Shown here piece after piece: positions 5,155 to 7,603 of a stretch of 7,603 bases of DNA. The DNA lies in contig DMTU01000198.1 in assembly GCA_003476595.1 (NCBI GenBank), positions 2,906-10,508 on the forward strand. Direction: 5' to 3'. The notes beneath the pieces were generated by a model. It was not told the origin of the DNA. It did not search any database and worked only from the letters and a program-made list of their open reading frames with translations. Made by a program: the position numbers and the translations under genes. Position 1 is the stretch's first letter. Every line of letters starts with the position of its first letter. This DNA comes from Acidimicrobiaceae bacterium. GTDB lineage: Bacteria > Actinomycetota > Acidimicrobiia > Acidimicrobiales > Salinilacustritrichaceae.

Positions 5155-6366
5155 GTGATCACGGTCCAGAAGTTCGGCGGCACGTCGGTGGCCGACCCGG
5201 AGCGCATCCGGGAGGTGGCCGAGCACGCCGTGCGCACGAAGCGCCGCGGCACCGATGTGGTGCTGGTGGTCTCGGCCATGGGCAAGGAGACCGACGCGCT
5301 GCTCCGCCTCGCCGACGACGTCTCCACGACCCAGCCCGGCCGGGAGATGGACATGCTCATCACCGCCGGTGAGCGCAAGGCCATGGCCCTGGTAGCGATG
5401 GCCATCAGCGACCTGGGCGTGCCGTCGCAGTCCTTCACCGGCTCCCAGGCCGGCTTCATCACCGACACGAACCACAAGGACGCCAAGATCGTCGAGCTGC
5501 GACCCGAGCGCATCGCCGACGCGCTGGCCGAGGGCTACATCCCGGTCATCGGCGGCAGCCAGGGTGTGTCCCTCGATCGCGACGTGACCTTCCTCGGCCG
5601 GGGTGGCTCCGACACGACCGCCGTCGCCATCGCCCACGCCCTCGGCGCCGAGTTCTGCGAGCTCTACACCGACGTCGCCGGCGTCTACTCCGCCGATCCC
5701 CGCATCGTGTCCAAGGCCCGCCGCATGGCCGAGATCAGCTTCGACGAGCTCCTCGAGATGACGGCGACGGGCTGCCCCAAGCCGGCGATGCGCTCCGTCG
5801 AGTTCGCCCGCCGCCACCACGTCAAGCTCCACATCCGGTCCGCCTTCACGTGGGAGCCGGGCACCATCGTCACCGAGGAGACCACCGACATGGAACAGGC
5901 CGTCGTCAACGCCGTCACCCACGACACCTCCGAGGCCAAGGTCACCGTCTCCGGGGTGTCCGACCAGCCGGGCGTCGCCGCGCAGATGTTCACGTCCCTC
6001 GCCGGCGCCGGCGTGAACGTGGACATGATCGTGCAGAACGTGTCCGACCACGGCCGCACGGACATCTCCTTCACCTGCCCCCACTCCGACGCAGAGCGGG
6101 CCACCGAGCTCATCAACTCGCTGTCGGGTCACGTCGGCAACGCCGGCGTCGGCTTCGACCACGACATCGGCCGCGTGTCGGTCGTCGGTGCCGGCATGAA
6201 GTCCAACCCGGGCGTCGCCGCGAAGATGTTCCAGGTCCTGGCGGACAACGACATCAACATCGAGATGATCTCGACCTCGGCCATCCGCATCTCCTGCGTG
6301 ATCCAGCAGTCCCAGGTCGAAGACGCCGTCCAGGTCCTGCACACGGCGTTCGGCCTCGACGCCGAC

Positions 6367-6369
<3 letters not shown>
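5155..6369 (+). CDS. lysC: Aspartate kinase (aspartokinase), regulatory alpha form
   Basis: A 404-residue cytoplasmic enzyme phosphorylating L-aspartate with ATP to 4-aspartyl phosphate, the committing step to lysine, diaminopimelate, threonine and methionine. The amino-acid-kinase domain (1-245) opens with QKFGGTSVAD (5-14) and includes VVSAMGKETD, LITAGER (68-74), FTGSQAGFIT, GRGGSDTTAVAIA (148-160) and YTDVAGVYSADPRI (171-184). Two ACT-type segments follow, around KVTVSGVSDQPGVAAQMF (262-279) and VSVVGAGMKSNPGVAAKMF (341-359). The effector stretch VDMIVQNVSDHGRTDISFT (289-307) aligns well with the lysine/threonine feedback site of Corynebacterium glutamicum LysC, so feedback inhibition is likely. 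The length fits the 400-420 residues of actinobacterial members. The GTG is chosen because VITVQKFGG is the family N-terminus and a -10 box lies 8 nt upstream. An internal start for a beta subunit is visible at 5890. asd follows 45 bp downstream. Confidence 0.97.
5890..6369 (+). other. Probable internal translation start: LysC beta subunit
   Basis: An in-frame ATG at codon 246 of lysC is preceded by GAGGAG (5875-5880, 9-nt gap), one of few ribosome-site-like sequences in this gene. It would give a 159-residue protein (MEQAVVNAVTHDTSEAKVTV at its start) consisting only of the two ACT regions. Corynebacterium glutamicum and Bacillus aspartokinases are alpha2-beta2 with beta made from just such an internal start, and the Corynebacterium beta begins with a very similar MEEAV sequence at the same place. 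The site is seen; its use here is inference. Confidence 0.65.
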
Positions 6370-7440
<1,071 letters not shown>

Positions 7441-7443
7441 CGC

Positions 7444-7472
7444 CTCAAGGGGGCTCCAAGGGTCCTCCAAGG
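7444..7472. repeat. Three phased CTC(C)AAGG repeats after asd
   Basis: CTCAAGG (7444-7450), CTCCAAGG (7454-7461) and CTCCAAGG (7465-7472) recur every 10-11 bp, one helical turn. GGGGC (7450-7454) and GCCCC (7472-7476) could also pair into a weak hairpin for asd termination. Either use, or chance, is possible. Confidence 0.35.
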
Positions 7473-7485
7473 CCCCGCCGCCACC

Positions 7486-7603
7486 ATGCCCTCCATGGCA
7501 GTGGTGATCGTGTGCGGGGTGCTGCTCGCACTGACGTCGGTGGGTCTGGTGCGCTGGCGCAACGAGGTCTTCGTCGCGCCACCGCCGCCGGCCGCCGACG
7601 CCG
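7486..7603 (+). CDS. N-terminus of a membrane-anchored protein, cut by window end
   Basis: An open frame starts at ATG 7486 (or ATG 7495, same frame) and runs off the window after 39 codons. It encodes a short start (MPS), a hydrophobic helix (MAVVIVCGVLLALTSVGLV), a charged stop (RWRNE), then a Pro/Ala-rich stretch (VFVAPPPPAADA). This is the pattern of a signal anchor or single membrane segment followed by a flexible linker. AAGG at 7469-7472 is the only ribosome-site-like sequence, rather far upstream. Third positions are G/C-rich as in neighbouring genes. I do not recognise the family from this fragment. It lies 45 bp after asd on the same strand and may be part of the same transcript. 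Confidence 0.6.
   Translation, partial: MPSMAVVIVCGVLLALTSVGLVRWRNEVFVAPPPPAADA

Noticed and set aside
7484..7498. CCATG-N5-CATGG hairpin over the two start codons of the last gene
   Set aside because: It is a five-base stem created by the two ATG codons and is too short to claim translational control.

Overview
The window is 7.6 kb of very GC-rich, densely packed chromosomal DNA with strong G/C at codon third positions. Gene content points to a high-GC actinobacterium: a BldD-type regulator, a LysC with the Corynebacterium-style internal beta start, a lysC-asd pair, and several apparently leaderless promoters. The style of the membrane-anchored cyclophilin and the histidine kinase makes me favour the class Acidimicrobiia, but that placement is inference. 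I see no phage, plasmid, IS, CRISPR or other mobile element. This looks like core genome, and I do not see a wholly new multi-gene system in it.

Layout. Positions 1-155 hold nothing I can call. A perfect 13-bp hairpin (156-184) sits just downstream of a minus-strand 3-hydroxyacyl-CoA dehydrogenase (221-1069). That gene diverges from a small plus-strand methyltransferase-like protein (1190-1720) whose SAM site is degenerate and whose true start is unclear. Next comes a membrane-anchored GAF-PAS histidine kinase (1830-3473) with no response regulator beside it. Its last codons overlap, tail to tail, the end of a minus-strand membrane-anchored cyclophilin-type peptidyl-prolyl isomerase (3439-4377). 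A 199-bp divergent promoter region with repeats separates the isomerase from a BldD-like regulator (4577-5062) that keeps the c-di-GMP-binding signature. Aspartate kinase lysC (5155-6369) and aspartate-semialdehyde dehydrogenase asd (6415-7440) follow. The window ends inside a new plus-strand gene for a membrane-anchored protein (from 7486).

How the genes work together. LysC and Asd carry out the first and second steps from aspartate towards lysine, diaminopimelate (peptidoglycan), threonine and methionine, and LysC retains the ACT-domain regulatory region. BldD-like protein, kinase and isomerase are stand-alone regulatory or envelope functions, and the dehydrogenase belongs to acyl-CoA or polyhydroxybutyrate metabolism. 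The most notable structural theme is regulatory: four genes have a TANNNT -10 box only 7-8 nt before the start codon with no clear Shine-Dalgarno (leaderless transcripts), whereas the kinase and the BldD-like gene have clear Shine-Dalgarno sites. Several inverted repeats overlap or lie near promoters.
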